Origin: Tannerellaceae bacterium
GTDB lineage: Bacteria; Bacteroidota; Bacteroidia; Bacteroidales; Tannerellaceae
Assembly: GCA_031264865.1 (NCBI GenBank)
Contig: JAISDJ010000291.1
Location: 1-42,153, forward strand
DNA: 42,153 nucleotides
Reading direction: 5' to 3'
Part shown: positions 1 to 9,434 of the stretch, piece after piece
Position numbering within the stretch: the first letter of the stretch is position 1
Layout of the letters: every line of letters starts with the position of its first letter
Position numbers and translations under genes: made by a program
Notes under the pieces: generated by a model
Databases searched by the model: none
Seen by the model: only the letters and a program-made list of their open reading frames with translations
What the model was told of the DNA's origin: nothing

Positions 1-1023
1 ACTGATTTTACGGTGATGTGCAAAGGAAGCAGTTATATGTTTCTGACGGGCCCCAAAGTAGTTAAGTCGGTAACGGGCGAAGTTGTAGACCAGGAACAAC
101 TCGGAGGAGCGGTCGTACATTCTACCAAGTCGGGCGTTTCTCATTTCGCCGTGGAAGATGAAATAGAAGGAATGCAACTTATCCGCAAACTGTTAAGCTT
201 TTTGCCTCAAAACAACCTGGAAGAAGCCCCGCTTGTGGTATGCAACGATGCAATCGACCGCCTCGAAGACTCTCTAAATGAGATTATTCCGGACAACTCC
301 AACAAACCTTATGATATGCTGGAAGTAATCAGGGCAATTGTTGACAACGGGGATATTCTCGAAGTACAAAAATTATATGCATCCAATATTATTACTTGTT
401 TTGCACGGTTTAATGGGCAAAGCGTCGGTATAGTGGCTAACCAGCCGAAAGTTCTGGCAGGTGTATTGGACAGTAATGCCTCGCGCAAGGCCGCCCGCTT
501 TGTACGCTTTTGCGATACATTCAACATTCCGATTGTCACATTAGTGGATGTGCCCGGTTTCCTTCCCGGAACCGGACAAGAATACGGCGGTATTATCCTG
601 CACGGAGCTAAACTCCTTTTCGCTTATGGTGAAGCAGTCGTTCCCAAGGTAACAATCATCCTGCGCAAATCATATGGAGGGGCTTATTGTGTGATGAGTT
701 CAAAACACCTCCGGGGCGATATCAATTATTCTTGGCCTACAGGAGAAATTGCCGTTATGGGGCCTAACGCGGCTATTGAAGTCTTATACGCTAAAGAACT
801 CTCTGCTATAACCGATGGAAAAGAAAAAGAAACCTTTATCGCAGAAAAAGAGAATGAATACAGGAAAATATTTGCCAATCCCTATAATGCCGCAAAATAT
901 GGCTATATAGACGATGTCATCGAACCCCGTAACACCCGTTTCCGGGTGATACGCGCTTTGCAGTCTTTGGCAACGAAGAAGCTTATTAATCCTGCGAAAA
1001 AACACAGCAATATTCCTTTGTAA
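1..1023 (+). CDS. mmdA: methylmalonyl-CoA decarboxylase alpha subunit (carboxyltransferase), 5' truncated
   Basis: This is the C-terminal 340 residues of a biotin-dependent carboxyltransferase; the frame is open to base 1, so the gene starts outside the window (full members have roughly 515 residues). The first visible in-frame start codons (GTG 13, ATG 16) lie inside the conserved domain and are not the start. Carboxyltransferase landmarks are visible: GPKVVKSVTGE near the edge, the LVDVPGFLPGTGQEYGGIILHGAKLL oxyanion region (split here: LVDVPGFLPGTG, then EYGGIILHGAKLL), and KSYGGAYCVMSSKHL. It moves carboxyl from methylmalonyl-CoA to biotin. The genes that follow (gamma, biotin carrier, beta) show it belongs to a sodium-pumping decarboxylase rather than an ATP-driven propionyl-CoA carboxylase, although the subunit alone could serve either. 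It ends 11 bases before the next gene. Confidence 0.93.
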   Translation, partial: TDFTVMCKGSSYMFLTGPKVVKSVTGEVVDQEQLGGAVVHSTKSGVSHFAVEDEIEGMQLIRKLLSFLPQNNLEEAPLVVCNDAIDRLEDSLNEIIPDNSNKPYDMLEVIRAIVDNGDILEVQKLYASNIITCFARFNGQSVGIVANQPKVLAGVLDSNASRKAARFVRFCDTFNIPIVTLVDVPGFLPGTGQEYGGIILHGAKLLFAYGEAVVPKVTIILRKSYGGAYCVMSSKHLRGDINYSWPTGEIAVMGPNAAIEVLYAKELSAITDGKEKETFIAEKENEYRKIFANPYNAAKYGYIDDVIEPRNTRFRVIRALQSLATKKLINPAKKHSNIPL

Positions 1024-1034
1024 AACGTATATGT

Positions 1035-1937
1035 ATGGCACAAAAAAATATATATGTAGTAGTATTATCATTGGTTATCTGGGGATTTCCTTTTTCCGCA
1101 TTCGCCCAATCGATTAAAGATATGCGGATCAATGAAATACAGGTTCACAATACGAATGGGCTCCGGGATGATTACGGCCAGTTGGTCGGATGGATAGAGA
1201 TATTCAATACCGGATATAATAAAGTAGATATTGCGGGATGTGTTTTAAAAGTCAACGGGAAAGAATACCGCATCCCGAAAGGTGACCCCAATACGGTGGT
1301 TGCAACACGTGGATACTGCCTCTTTTATGCCGGTGGCGATCCTAATAGAGGTACGTTTTATACCAATTTCACTTTGGATAATACCGATTTTATCGAACTG
1401 TACGATGTCGACGGCCTCCTGATAGACTCCTTCCGCTTTAATCCGGCGGAAATGAAAGAAAACATATCTTATGGATGGTTTGAAGACAAAGACGGTGTGA
1501 AAAAACGAATGAGTCTACCGGCTACTACTCCCGGAAGCAGCAACGAAACGGAAGAAAAGATCGCCCGTGCCGAATTGTTCCGTCAGGCAGACCCTGTCGG
1601 GATTGTTCTTACCATCACATCCATTTTTGTGGTTGCCTGTTCGTTAGTCGTATTATTCTTTATCTTCAAAATTCTCGGTGTGCTTCAAATGAAACGGGCA
1701 CATAAGAAAGCCGAAGTGGCAAAAGCGGAAAAAAAGGTAAAAACACCCGTTAATGTCTCCCAAACTGGCTTAATAAAAAACGATGAATTAGTTGCAATTG
1801 CCATCGCCCTATATAAATATTCACAAGAATTGCATTATATTGAAGCGACTGTATTGACCATTAATCGTGCAGCAAAAGTTTACTCTCCCTGGAGTTCAAA
1901 AATATACAGCTTGACTCAATTACCTAATAAAAAATAA
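1035..1937 (+). CDS. OadG-like gamma subunit with N-terminal lamin-tail domain
   Basis: A 300-residue protein in the place of the gamma subunit of the decarboxylase. Residues 1-25 form a signal peptide ending in AFAQ. Residues about 30-165 look like a lamin-tail domain (RINEIQVHN start, WIEIFNTG, then FIELYDVDGLLIDSF), which would lie in the periplasm. One membrane helix at about 188-214 is followed by a Lys/Ala/Glu-rich stretch (220-237) and a C-terminal cytoplasmic segment. The single helix plus charged tail is the usual gamma-subunit (OadG) design that anchors the complex and helps assembly; classic OadG is under 100 residues, so the lamin-tail domain is an addition. It sits 11 bases after mmdA and 5 bases before the biotin carrier, so it is clearly in the operon. 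The domain call is from pattern recognition, not a profile search. Confidence 0.82.
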   Translation: MAQKNIYVVVLSLVIWGFPFSAFAQSIKDMRINEIQVHNTNGLRDDYGQLVGWIEIFNTGYNKVDIAGCVLKVNGKEYRIPKGDPNTVVATRGYCLFYAGGDPNRGTFYTNFTLDNTDFIELYDVDGLLIDSFRFNPAEMKENISYGWFEDKDGVKKRMSLPATTPGSSNETEEKIARAELFRQADPVGIVLTITSIFVVACSLVVLFFIFKILGVLQMKRAHKKAEVAKAEKKVKTPVNVSQTGLIKNDELVAIAIALYKYSQELHYIEATVLTINRAAKVYSPWSSKIYSLTQLPNKK

Positions 1938-1942
1938 ATCCC

Positions 1943-2383
1943 ATGAAAAAGTATAAAATTAAAATAAACGGCGCTGAATACGAAGTAAATATCCATAATG
2001 TGGAGGATAAAATAGCCACTTTAAGTGTAAATGACGTGGAATATGAAGTGGAAGTGGAAGGGATCACAACCAACCCAACGCGGATGAGTACAAAGCCAAT
2101 CGTAAAAACAGATACCCCGACCATGCAATCAGATTCTCCCATTGTCAAACGGGCGGTAAAATCCGGTTCGGCACATGCAGTAAAAGCACCTCTCCCCGGT
2201 GTGATCCTCGACATTAAGGTGAATGAAGGAGATACGGTTAAAGCCGGACAGATCGTCCTAATCCTTGAAGCCATGAAAATGGAAAACAATATCGAAGCAG
2301 ACAAAGATGGAGTGATTGAGAAAATCAATTATAACAAGGGAGATGCTGTATTGGAAGGAGATGTTTTATTTACTATAAAATAA
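1943..2383 (+). CDS. mmdC: biotin carboxyl carrier subunit of methylmalonyl-CoA decarboxylase
   Basis: A 146-residue biotinyl carrier protein. The C-terminal biotinyl domain (about 77-146) carries the EAMKMEN motif with the biotin-accepting lysine at residue 112. Residues 1-45 form a small beta-rich conserved head found in Bacteroidetes and Veillonella-type carriers, and about 46-76 is a Thr/Pro/Ser/Lys-rich flexible linker. The biotin arm shuttles carboxyl from the alpha carboxyltransferase to the membrane beta subunit. It starts 5 bases after the gamma gene and ends 6 bases before the beta gene, so co-translation in one operon is likely. Confidence 0.93.
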   Translation: MKKYKIKINGAEYEVNIHNVEDKIATLSVNDVEYEVEVEGITTNPTRMSTKPIVKTDTPTMQSDSPIVKRAVKSGSAHAVKAPLPGVILDIKVNEGDTVKAGQIVLILEAMKMENNIEADKDGVIEKINYNKGDAVLEGDVLFTIK

Positions 2384-2389
2384 GAGGAT

Positions 2390-3550
2390 ATGGAAAATAC
2401 AGGTATTTGGGATTTCTTGTTACAGAATCTTTCTATTTTTTTGACATTTACGGGATTTGCCAATGCTACACTGGGTCATTATATTATGATTTGTGTGGGA
2501 TTATTTTTTCTCTATCTTGGCGTATATAAGAAATTAGAACCGATGTTGCTGGTACCGATAGGTTTTGGTATTCTCATCGGTAATATACCCTTTTTCCCAG
2601 GTACCCAGGTGGGTATCTATGAGGAAGGATCGTTACTCTACTTTTTACATTTCGGGTTATTGAAAGGTATTTATCCTCCCCTAATCTTTTTGGGTCTTGG
2701 GGCTATGATTGACTTTTCGGCATTGATCTCCAACCCGAAATTGATGCTTGTAGGCATTGCCGCCCAATTAGGTATCTTTGCCGCTTATATGATTGCGTTA
2801 TCTATTGGTTTCTCAGCTTCCGATGCAGGAGCCATAGGTATTATCGGAAGCGCCGACGGCCCCACATCCATTTTCCTTGCCTCACGCCTTGCCCCCGATT
2901 TGATGGGAGCTATTGCCATTTCTGCCTACTCTTACATGGCATTGGTTCCGGTTATCCAGCCTCCGATCATGAAATTGCTGACAAAAGAGAAGGAGCGTGT
3001 TATAAAGATGCGCCCTCAACGTGTCGTTTCACAGGACGAAAAAATTATCTTCCCGGTTATCGGGTTACTGTTGACATGTTTCTTTGTTCCGGCCGGATTG
3101 CCTTTATTGGGGATGCTCTTTTTCGGAAACTTCCTTAAAGAATGTGGGGTGACCAAACGGTTGGCGACTACTATGAGCGGACCAATGACCGACATCCTTA
3201 CCGTACTAATCGGATTAACGATGGGGGCTTCTACACAAGCGACTACTTTCCTAACAGAAAAATCATTGTTCATCTTTGGTATTGGAGCCATTTCATTTAT
3301 CGTAGCAACTGCCAGTGGGATATTGTTTGTGAAATTAATGAATCTGTTTCTGAAGGAAGGAAATAAGATTAATCCCCTGATAGGAAACGCAGGCGTTTCC
3401 GCTTTGCCCGACTCCGCCCGCGTATCACAGGAGATGGGTTTACGGTATGACAAATCGAACCATCTGCTTATGCACGCTATGGGACCAACAGTGGCAAGCA
3501 CGATAGGAAGCGCTGTAGTCGCCGGGCTTATGCTTGGTTTCCTCGGTTAA
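2390..3550 (+). CDS. mmdB: sodium-pumping decarboxylase beta subunit
   Basis: A 386-residue polytopic membrane protein of the OadB/MmdB/GcdB family. It decarboxylates carboxybiotin and couples this to sodium export. Family signatures are GSADGPTS at 153-160 (the acidic residue proposed to bind sodium) and the glycine-rich GNAGVSALPDSARVSQ region at 332-347. About ten hydrophobic segments are seen. The length is close to that of the oxaloacetate and methylmalonyl-CoA enzymes. It is the last gene of the operon; no T-tailed hairpin is seen directly after its stop codon. With the CoA-transferase at 12469 this supports a succinate-to-propionate route that stores energy as a sodium gradient; that link is inference. 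Confidence 0.95.
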   Translation: MENTGIWDFLLQNLSIFLTFTGFANATLGHYIMICVGLFFLYLGVYKKLEPMLLVPIGFGILIGNIPFFPGTQVGIYEEGSLLYFLHFGLLKGIYPPLIFLGLGAMIDFSALISNPKLMLVGIAAQLGIFAAYMIALSIGFSASDAGAIGIIGSADGPTSIFLASRLAPDLMGAIAISAYSYMALVPVIQPPIMKLLTKEKERVIKMRPQRVVSQDEKIIFPVIGLLLTCFFVPAGLPLLGMLFFGNFLKECGVTKRLATTMSGPMTDILTVLIGLTMGASTQATTFLTEKSLFIFGIGAISFIVATASGILFVKLMNLFLKEGNKINPLIGNAGVSALPDSARVSQEMGLRYDKSNHLLMHAMGPTVASTIGSAVVAGLMLGFLG

Positions 3551-4010
3551 ACTGTTTGGTAAACCGGAGAGACTATCACGGCTTTTCCAGGAGACAGTTT
3601 GCATATTTACTGATTGATAAGTCTGTTAATTATTGCAATTGTCGCAGGAATAGGTAAGATGATGTACAGCTACTTGAGGCATTGCCTGGGTCACATCATT
3701 TTCCCTGTTAGGCTTATGCTTCTGCTATAGCTGGCAGCAATATGTGCAAACAATAGAACTACATGATGCTATTTTCAGTAAACAGATAAGAAAAAGGTGA
3801 TTTTCCTGTTGTTGAAATTTCATAAAAAAATTCAATAATTTTTCACTAATAAGAATCTTTTATACCTTTACAGATATAAATTGTTCTTTGTGCACAATGC
3901 AAAATAAGGTAAAATATAGAAGTTTGGTCGTTTCTAAACCGTTATCTGTCGATAAAAAACCTATCGTAATTCGTTCTTTTTCAGATAAAAAAGAAAAATT
4001 ATAATGTCTT
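3551..4010. other. 460-base stretch without a recognised gene
   Basis: No coding frame of note on either strand, no tRNA and no T-tailed terminator found. A 7-base inverted repeat (AAACTGT ... ACAGTTT) sits just after mmdB, between about 3549 and 3600. The right half becomes AT-rich and holds a possible promoter for the kinase gene. The left half has ordinary coding-like composition and could be worn-out coding sequence, but I cannot match it to a family. Confidence 0.6.
3841..3870 (+). promoter_or_regulatory. possible Bacteroidetes promoter for the sensor kinase
   Basis: A TTTC element at 3841 is followed after 18-19 bases by TACCTTTA (3863-3870), close to the Bacteroidetes -7 consensus TAnnTTTG. 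Transcription from here would give a leader of about 130 bases before the ATG at 4011. The match is imperfect in both boxes. Confidence 0.35.
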
Positions 4011-5177
4011 ATGAGTAATAGTATCTATGATTCCCGACAACGGTTAAAATTTATTTTTGTTCTTGTAGCTCTTTTAATTGCAATTACCTCTGTTGTTATT
4101 TCGAATGGATTAATAAATGATTTGGCGGAAGAAGAACATCAGAAAATGGAGGTTTGGGCAGAAGCAAACAGAGTAATGGCAAGGCAGAGTGAGGAGACGA
4201 ATATAGATATGAATCTTATTCTAAAAATATTAGAGGGGAATACTACGATACCAGTTCTTTTATGTGATGAAAATGATAATGTGCAAATTTTTCGCAATAT
4301 AGAAGTTCCCGAAAAGAACGCAGACGCTTTCTTAGCCAAAAAGATAAAGGAGTTTAGAAATAAGAAACAGGTTATACCTATAGATTTGGATGATGGTACT
4401 TTTCAATATATTTATTATGATGATTCGATTTTGCTAAAACGTCTTTTCATTTTCCCCTATGCTCAATTGTCTATTGTCTTTATTTTTATTTTAATAGCCT
4501 TTTTAGCTTTATCAAGCACAAAAAAAGCCGAACAAAATAAGGTTTGGGTAGGGTTATCTAAAGAAACAGCTCATCAATTGGGAACCCCAATATCATCATT
4601 AGTAGCATGGGTGGAATATTTGCGGACAAAAGATATGGATGTTTCTTTGTTGAATGAAATGGAGAAAGATGTCAAACGTTTGGAAATCATAGCAGAACGT
4701 TTTTCCAAGATCGGTTCTAATCCGGATGCTACACCGGTTAATATCAATCATTCAATCAAATCGACGTTAGATTACATGCAACCCCGTATTTCATCTAAAG
4801 TAAAACTATATACTCATCTACCTGATGAACTGGTTTTGGTATCAATAAATGATTCTCTTTTTGCCTGGGTACTTGAAAATCTGATAAAAAATGCAGTAGA
4901 TGCTATGAGTGGACAGGGAGAAATAACCTTTCAGATAGGTGTGAAAAATGAAAATGTTTTAATTGATATTACAGATACAGGAAAAGGAATTCATAAGTCT
5001 AAGTTTAAAACAATCTTCAACCCGGGCTATACAACTAAAGCAAGAGGATGGGGATTAGGGTTATCATTAGTGAAACGAATAATAGAATCCTATCATGATG
5101 GAAAGATATTTGTGAAGCATTCGGAATTAGGTAAAGGAACAACATTCCGTATAGAATTGCGTAAGTATAAAGGTTGA
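4011..5177 (+). CDS. orphan membrane sensor histidine kinase
   Basis: A 388-residue sensor kinase. Two membrane helices (about 14-33 and 150-168) frame a periplasmic sensor region of roughly 115 residues of unknown ligand. The dimerisation/phosphoacceptor box is KETAHQLGTPISS with the phosphorylated histidine at residue 188; the proline variant HQLGTPISS is common in Bacteroidetes. The ATPase domain shows the N box (ENLIKNAVDAM, 289-299), G1 (DTGKGI, 322-327) and G2 (GWGLGL, 346-351). No response regulator gene lies next to it, so its partner must be elsewhere. It precedes the yceD-rpmF-fabH group but is separated from it by a separate strong promoter. Start at 4011 chosen because it leaves a normal N-terminal anchor; another ATG at 4003 runs into a stop at once. 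Confidence 0.9.
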   Translation: MSNSIYDSRQRLKFIFVLVALLIAITSVVISNGLINDLAEEEHQKMEVWAEANRVMARQSEETNIDMNLILKILEGNTTIPVLLCDENDNVQIFRNIEVPEKNADAFLAKKIKEFRNKKQVIPIDLDDGTFQYIYYDDSILLKRLFIFPYAQLSIVFIFILIAFLALSSTKKAEQNKVWVGLSKETAHQLGTPISSLVAWVEYLRTKDMDVSLLNEMEKDVKRLEIIAERFSKIGSNPDATPVNINHSIKSTLDYMQPRISSKVKLYTHLPDELVLVSINDSLFAWVLENLIKNAVDAMSGQGEITFQIGVKNENVLIDITDTGKGIHKSKFKTIFNPGYTTKARGWGLGLSLVKRIIESYHDGKIFVKHSELGKGTTFRIELRKYKG

Positions 5178-5210
5178 TTTTGTGTTTACTCAAAATAAAA
5201 AAACAGATAG

Positions 5211-5242
5211 TTGCGTATATGTTTAGTTTTTTCGTACCTTTG
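5211..5242 (+). promoter_or_regulatory. promoter of the yceD-rpmF operon
   Basis: TTG at 5211-5213 and TACCTTTG at 5235-5242, 21 bases apart, match the Bacteroidetes -33/-7 pattern. Transcription would begin near 5250, leaving a very short leader before the TTG start at 5267. The position also supports that start, because the first downstream ATG (codon 30) would cut off conserved residues. Confidence 0.7.
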
Positions 5243-5266
5243 CAACGTTTTTTACAATAGACTGTT

Positions 5267-5839
5267 TTGGGAAAATTTGATGCATATAAGATTGATCTAA
5301 AAAATCTATCTTCCGGTGTACATACATTTAAGTATTTACTGGAGAATAAGTTTTTTATGGATATTGATGGAGATGAAGTCCAAAAAGGAAAAGTAAACGT
5401 TTTTTTGGAAATAAAGCGTTCTTCGGCAATGTTTGAAATGAATTTTCAAATAGAAGGAATGGTGCTTATTCCATGTGACAGATGTTTGGATGAAATGGAA
5501 CTTCCTGTTGAAAGTAAAAACCGTTTAGTTGTAAAATTTGGCAAGGAGTATGCCGAAGAAAGCGATGAGATAGTTGTAATACCTGAAGATGAAGGAGCTA
5601 TTAACTTAGCTTGGTTTTTGTATGAATTTATTGCATTGACAATACCGATGAAGCATGTGCATCCTCCGGAAAAATGCAATAAAACGATGTCTTCCAAATT
5701 GAAAAAACATTCGGCAAAGAGTGCGGATGATGAATATGAAGGGGAAGAAGCGGATGATATATCTGATGATACTATTGCAGATACTACAGACCCTCGCTGG
5801 GATACTTTGAAAGGTTTAATAGATAATGATAATAATTAA
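5267..5839 (+). CDS. yceD: YceD/DUF177 family protein, 23S rRNA accumulation factor
   Basis: A 190-residue protein of the DUF177 (YceD) family, found upstream of rpmF across bacteria and linked in E. coli and plants to 23S rRNA accumulation. The conserved cysteine pair of the family is present in IPCDRCLDEME (middle of the protein), followed by a HVHPPEKC segment with another Cys. The C-terminus is acidic. The start is a TTG: MGKFDAYKI matches the usual beginning of Bacteroidales members, and no ATG is available before codon 30. Gene order with rpmF 11 bases downstream is the classic arrangement and the main reason for confidence. Confidence 0.88.
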   Translation: MGKFDAYKIDLKNLSSGVHTFKYLLENKFFMDIDGDEVQKGKVNVFLEIKRSSAMFEMNFQIEGMVLIPCDRCLDEMELPVESKNRLVVKFGKEYAEESDEIVVIPEDEGAINLAWFLYEFIALTIPMKHVHPPEKCNKTMSSKLKKHSAKSADDEYEGEEADDISDDTIADTTDPRWDTLKGLIDNDNN

Positions 5840-5850
5840 ATAGATAAAAA

Positions 5851-6036
5851 ATGGCACATCCTAAAAGAAGACAAGGAAAATCAAGAACAGCCAAAAGACG
5901 TACACACGATAAGGCTGTATTACCCACAATGGCGATTTGTCCAAATTGTAGCTCGTGGCATATTTATCATACAGTGTGTGGTGAATGTGGCTATTATCGC
6001 GGTAAGTTGGCAATTGAGAAAGAAGTTGCCGTATAA
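5851..6036 (+). CDS. rpmF: 50S ribosomal protein L32
   Basis: A 61-residue ribosomal protein L32. The N-terminus MAHPKRRQGKSRTAKRR is the typical basic head, and four cysteines at 30, 33, 43 and 46 (CPNC ... CGEC) form the zinc ribbon, so this is the zinc-binding (C+) form. It follows yceD by 11 bases and is followed by a strong terminator. Confidence 0.98.
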   Translation: MAHPKRRQGKSRTAKRRTHDKAVLPTMAICPNCSSWHIYHTVCGECGYYRGKLAIEKEVAV

Positions 6037-6074
6037 CATTTGTTCTTGCCAAATGCGAGATACACAAAAGGTAT

Positions 6075-6102
6075 AGCCCTAAATTTGTTTTAGGGCTTTT
6101 TT
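6075..6102 (+). terminator. Rho-independent terminator after rpmF
   Basis: Perfect 9-base stem AGCCCTAAA (6075-6083) with TTTAGGGCT (6089-6097), 5-base loop, then a run of T to 6102. It separates yceD-rpmF from fabH, at least partly. Confidence 0.9.
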
Positions 6103-6132
6103 GTAATTAAAAAAAGAACGGAGTTTCAAAGA

Positions 6133-7134
6133 ATGATGAATACAATTAATGCAATAATAACAGGTATAGGAGGCTATGTGCCTGAAGATATATTAACAAA
6201 CGAAGATATATCAAAAATAGTGGATACCTCCGACGAATGGATTACATCACGCGTAGGGATTAAAGAACGCCGTATATTAAAAGGAGAATTAGGTTTGTCT
6301 TATATGGCTACAAAGGCTGTAAAACAGTTGTTTGAAAAAACAAAAACAAATCCTGAAGATGTGGAAGCTGTTATCTGTGCAACAACTACTTCTGATTATT
6401 TTTTTCCTACAGCCGCATCTATGATTGCTTACAATACAGGCTGTAAAAATGCATTGACCTTTGATTCACATGCTGCCTGTACGGGTTTTCTTTATGCGTT
6501 GGAAACAGGGGCTAATTATATACGTTCGGGCCGCTATTCTAAAATAGTGGTTGTTGGCGGAGATAAAATGACATCCATTACCGATTATACAGACCGGACA
6601 ACCTGTCCTCTTTTCGGTGATGGTTGCGGAGCCGTATTGTTGGAAGCTACTCATGAAGAGTTAGGAATAATGGATACATTACTCCGTACAGATGGAACTG
6701 GCCTCCCTCATTTGCTTATGAAAGGAGGAGGCTCTGTTTATCCTTCTACACAGGAAACGGTAGAAAAACGAATGCATTATGTCTATCAGGACGGACAGTA
6801 TGTGTTTAAACATGCGGTTACTTATATGGCCGATGCTTCAATTGAAATTGTAAAAAGGAATCATCTGGAAAAAGATGACATAGACTGGATTGTTCCTCAT
6901 CAGGCCAATCTACGTATCATTGATGCAGTAGCAAGGCGCTTGGATGTAAAGGAAAAAGTAATGATTAATATCCAGAAGTATGGTAATACGAGTGCAGGTA
7001 CGATTCCTTTATGTTTATGGGAATATGAGGATAAGTTGAAAAAAGGAGATACGCTTATCCTAACAGCCTTTGGTGCAGGTTTTACTTGGGGAGCAATTTA
7101 TTTGAAATGGGCTTATGACGGAAAGAAAGCATAA
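6133..7134 (+). CDS. fabH: beta-ketoacyl-ACP synthase III
   Basis: A 333-residue FabH, the condensing enzyme that starts fatty acid synthesis by joining an acyl-CoA primer with malonyl-ACP in the cytoplasm. The Cys-His-Asn triad is intact: Cys116 in [11 protein letters not shown], His256 in VPHQANLRI and Asn285 in KYGNTSAGT. Length is normal. Two ATG codons in a row (6133, 6136) could both serve as start. The gene overlaps era by 20 bases, so fabH, era and der are likely co-transcribed and translationally coupled. Confidence 0.97.
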   Translation: MMNTINAIITGIGGYVPEDILTNEDISKIVDTSDEWITSRVGIKERRILKGELGLSYMATKAVKQLFEKTKTNPEDVEAVICATTTSDYFFPTAASMIAYNTGCKNALTFDSHAACTGFLYALETGANYIRSGRYSKIVVVGGDKMTSITDYTDRTTCPLFGDGCGAVLLEATHEELGIMDTLLRTDGTGLPHLLMKGGGSVYPSTQETVEKRMHYVYQDGQYVFKHAVTYMADASIEIVKRNHLEKDDIDWIVPHQANLRIIDAVARRLDVKEKVMINIQKYGNTSAGTIPLCLWEYEDKLKKGDTLILTAFGAGFTWGAIYLKWAYDGKKA

Positions 7135-8008
7135 ATCCGGATTTGTTAATATCGTCGGGAATCCGAATGTAGGGAAGTCTACGCTGATGAACAGGTTAGT
7201 GGGAGAGAGGATTTCAATTATCACTTCCAAAGCACAGACAACCCGTCATCGCATTATGGGGATTGTAAATACCGAAGATATGCAAATCGTTTATTCCGAT
7301 ACTCCCGGAGTATTGCAACCTAATTATAAGTTGCAGGAATCTATGCTTAATTTCTCTGAATCTGCATTAGGTGATGCAGATATATTATTATATGTAACAG
7401 ATATTGTAGAAACAATCGATAAACATGAAGGGTTTCTACAAAAGGTGCAGAAGGCCGATTGTCCGGTATTATTATTAATCAATAAAATAGACCTAACCGA
7501 TCAGGTAGGATTGGAAAAGTTGGTGACTGATTGGAAAGAAATACTTCCAAAAGCGGAAATCATACCGGTTTCTGCTCTTGCCAATTTCAATATTGATTAT
7601 GTGAAACAACGGGTACAAGCCTTAATGCCCGAATCTCCTCCTTATTTTGAAAAAGATGCCTTGACGGATAAGCCGGCTCGTTTTTTTGTGACTGAGATTA
7701 TTCGCGAGAAAATTCTTTTATATTATCAAAAGGAGATACCCTATGCGGTAGAGATAGTGGTAGAGCAGTTTAAAGAAGAAGAAAGCCTGATTCGTATAAA
7801 AGCATTGATCATTGTAGAACGTGATTCGCAAAAAGGAATTATTATCGGTCCTAAAGGAGTGGCGTTAAAGAAAGTAGGGACAATGGCCCGGAAAGATATA
7901 GAACGTTTCTTCAATAAAAAAGTATTCCTGGAAATGTTCGTTAAAGTAGAAAAAGATTGGCGAAACCGGGATAATATATTGAAAACCTTTGGTTATCAAA
8001 TCAGTTAA
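7115..8008 (+). CDS. era: GTPase Era, 16S rRNA maturation
   Basis: A 297-residue Era GTPase, which binds the 3' end of 16S rRNA during 30S assembly. P-loop GNPNVGKS (15-22), G3 DTPG (62-65), G4 NKID (123-126) and G5 SAL (153-155) are intact. The C-terminal KH domain (about 200-285) holds the GPKG loop at 245-248. The ATG at 7115 lies inside the end of fabH; it is the only start that keeps the full P-loop with a normal N-terminus. It ends 7 bases before der. Confidence 0.98.
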   Translation: MTERKHKSGFVNIVGNPNVGKSTLMNRLVGERISIITSKAQTTRHRIMGIVNTEDMQIVYSDTPGVLQPNYKLQESMLNFSESALGDADILLYVTDIVETIDKHEGFLQKVQKADCPVLLLINKIDLTDQVGLEKLVTDWKEILPKAEIIPVSALANFNIDYVKQRVQALMPESPPYFEKDALTDKPARFFVTEIIREKILLYYQKEIPYAVEIVVEQFKEEESLIRIKALIIVERDSQKGIIIGPKGVALKKVGTMARKDIERFFNKKVFLEMFVKVEKDWRNRDNILKTFGYQIS

Positions 8009-8015
8009 CAGTTTT

Positions 8016-9329
8016 ATGGGAAATATCGTAGCAATAGTTGGAAGGCCTAATGTAGGAAAATCGACATTATTTAATCGCTTGAGGCAGACACGCCAGGCTA
8101 TCGTAAATGAAGAAGCCGGCACTACGCGTGATCGTCAGTATGGCAAAGTAGAATGGATAGGAAAAGAATTTTCATTGGTTGATACTGGTGGCTGGGTTAT
8201 TAATTCGGAAGATGTTTTTGAAGAAGAAATAAATAAGCAAGTACAAATAGCAATTGAAGAAGCCGATGTTATTTTATTTGTGGCCGATATATTGAATGGC
8301 ATAACAGATTTGGATGGTGAAGTAGCAAGGATATTGCGTCGATCTAAAAAGCCTATTATTGTGGTAGCCAATAAAGCCGACAACTTTGAATTACATCCCA
8401 TGTCGGCTGAGTTTTATTCGTTAGGTTTGGGCGACCCTTATTGTGTTTCGGCAGTTAATGGTTCCGGCACAGGCGATCTGCTCGACAAAATCGTAGCCTT
8501 GCTTCCGGCAGAAAAACCGGACGATTGGGATGAAGAATTACCGCGCTTAGCAGTGGTTGGACGTCCTAATGCGGGAAAATCGTCTTTGATAAATGCATTT
8601 ATCGGCGAAGAACGTCATATTGTCACCGATATTGCTGGTACTACGCGCGATTCGATCTATACGAAATACAATAAATTTGGGTTAAATTTTTACTTGGTTG
8701 ATACAGCCGGTATCCGTAAAAAGGGGAAAGTGAATGAAGACCTTGAATATTATTCCGTTATTCGCTCGATTCGTTCGATAGAAAATTCGGATGTTTGTAT
8801 TTTGATGCTTGATGGTACACGGGGTATTGAAAGTCAGGATTTGAATATTTTTTCTCTGATACAGAAGAATAAAAAAGGACTTATCGTTTGTGTGAATAAG
8901 TGGGATCTGGTAGAAGATAAAAGTCAACAAGCGATTACGTATTATGCAAATACAATACGCGAACGATTAGCTCCTTTTAAGGATTTTCCGATCTTGTTCA
9001 TTTCTGCTGTAACCAAACAACGTATACTAAAGGTGCTTGAAATGGCGAAAGAAGTATATGACAATCGTCGCAAACGCGTGCCTACGGCTAAATTGAACGA
9101 AGTAATGTTGCCGATTATAGAGAATTATCCACCCCCGGCATGGAAAGGGAAATATATTAAGATAAAATATATTACTCAATTGCCGGCAGGAGTAGTACCT
9201 TCATTTGTGTTCTTTTGTAATCTGCCTCAATGGGTAAAGGAACCTTATCGTCGTTTTCTTGAAAATAAATTACGCGAAAACTGGAATTTTACGGGTACTC
9301 CAATCAATATCTTTATACGTGAGAAATAA
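8016..9329 (+). CDS. der: ribosome biogenesis GTPase Der (EngA)
   Basis: A 437-residue double GTPase needed for 50S assembly. Two G domains follow each other: P-loops GRPNVGKS (9-16) and GRPNAGKS (182-189), G3 DTGG (57-60) and DTAG (229-232), G4 NKAD (119-122) and a later NKWD. A KH-like domain fills the C-terminus (from about 355), with the usual [11 protein letters not shown] end. The frame is open a further 27 bases upstream to a TTG, but [12 protein letters not shown] is the normal Der start and comes after the era stop, so the ATG at 8016 is used. Confidence 0.97.
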   Translation: MGNIVAIVGRPNVGKSTLFNRLRQTRQAIVNEEAGTTRDRQYGKVEWIGKEFSLVDTGGWVINSEDVFEEEINKQVQIAIEEADVILFVADILNGITDLDGEVARILRRSKKPIIVVANKADNFELHPMSAEFYSLGLGDPYCVSAVNGSGTGDLLDKIVALLPAEKPDDWDEELPRLAVVGRPNAGKSSLINAFIGEERHIVTDIAGTTRDSIYTKYNKFGLNFYLVDTAGIRKKGKVNEDLEYYSVIRSIRSIENSDVCILMLDGTRGIESQDLNIFSLIQKNKKGLIVCVNKWDLVEDKSQQAITYYANTIRERLAPFKDFPILFISAVTKQRILKVLEMAKEVYDNRRKRVPTAKLNEVMLPIIENYPPPAWKGKYIKIKYITQLPAGVVPSFVFFCNLPQWVKEPYRRFLENKLRENWNFTGTPINIFIREK

Positions 9330-9357
9330 GGTTGGGCGTTATTGTTGCCTTATTCTC
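9321..9357. terminator. possible weak terminator between der and the minus-strand block
   Basis: GAGA-A-ATAAGG beginning at 9321 can pair with CCTTATTCTC (9348-9357) with one bulged A and a 16-base loop. No T run follows, so it may be only a hairpin at the end of der. Confidence 0.3.
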
Positions 9358-9434
9358 CCTGGCTGATAAGTATCTCTTTAAATGCCTGCAAATCGTTGAT
9401 GTTCTTTTTATTTGCACAGGTTACCCTGCTGCCT

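Noticed and set aside
7989..8015. TTG start for der, 9 codons upstream
   Set aside because: It would overlap the end of era, and the conserved Der N-terminus begins at the ATG at 8016.
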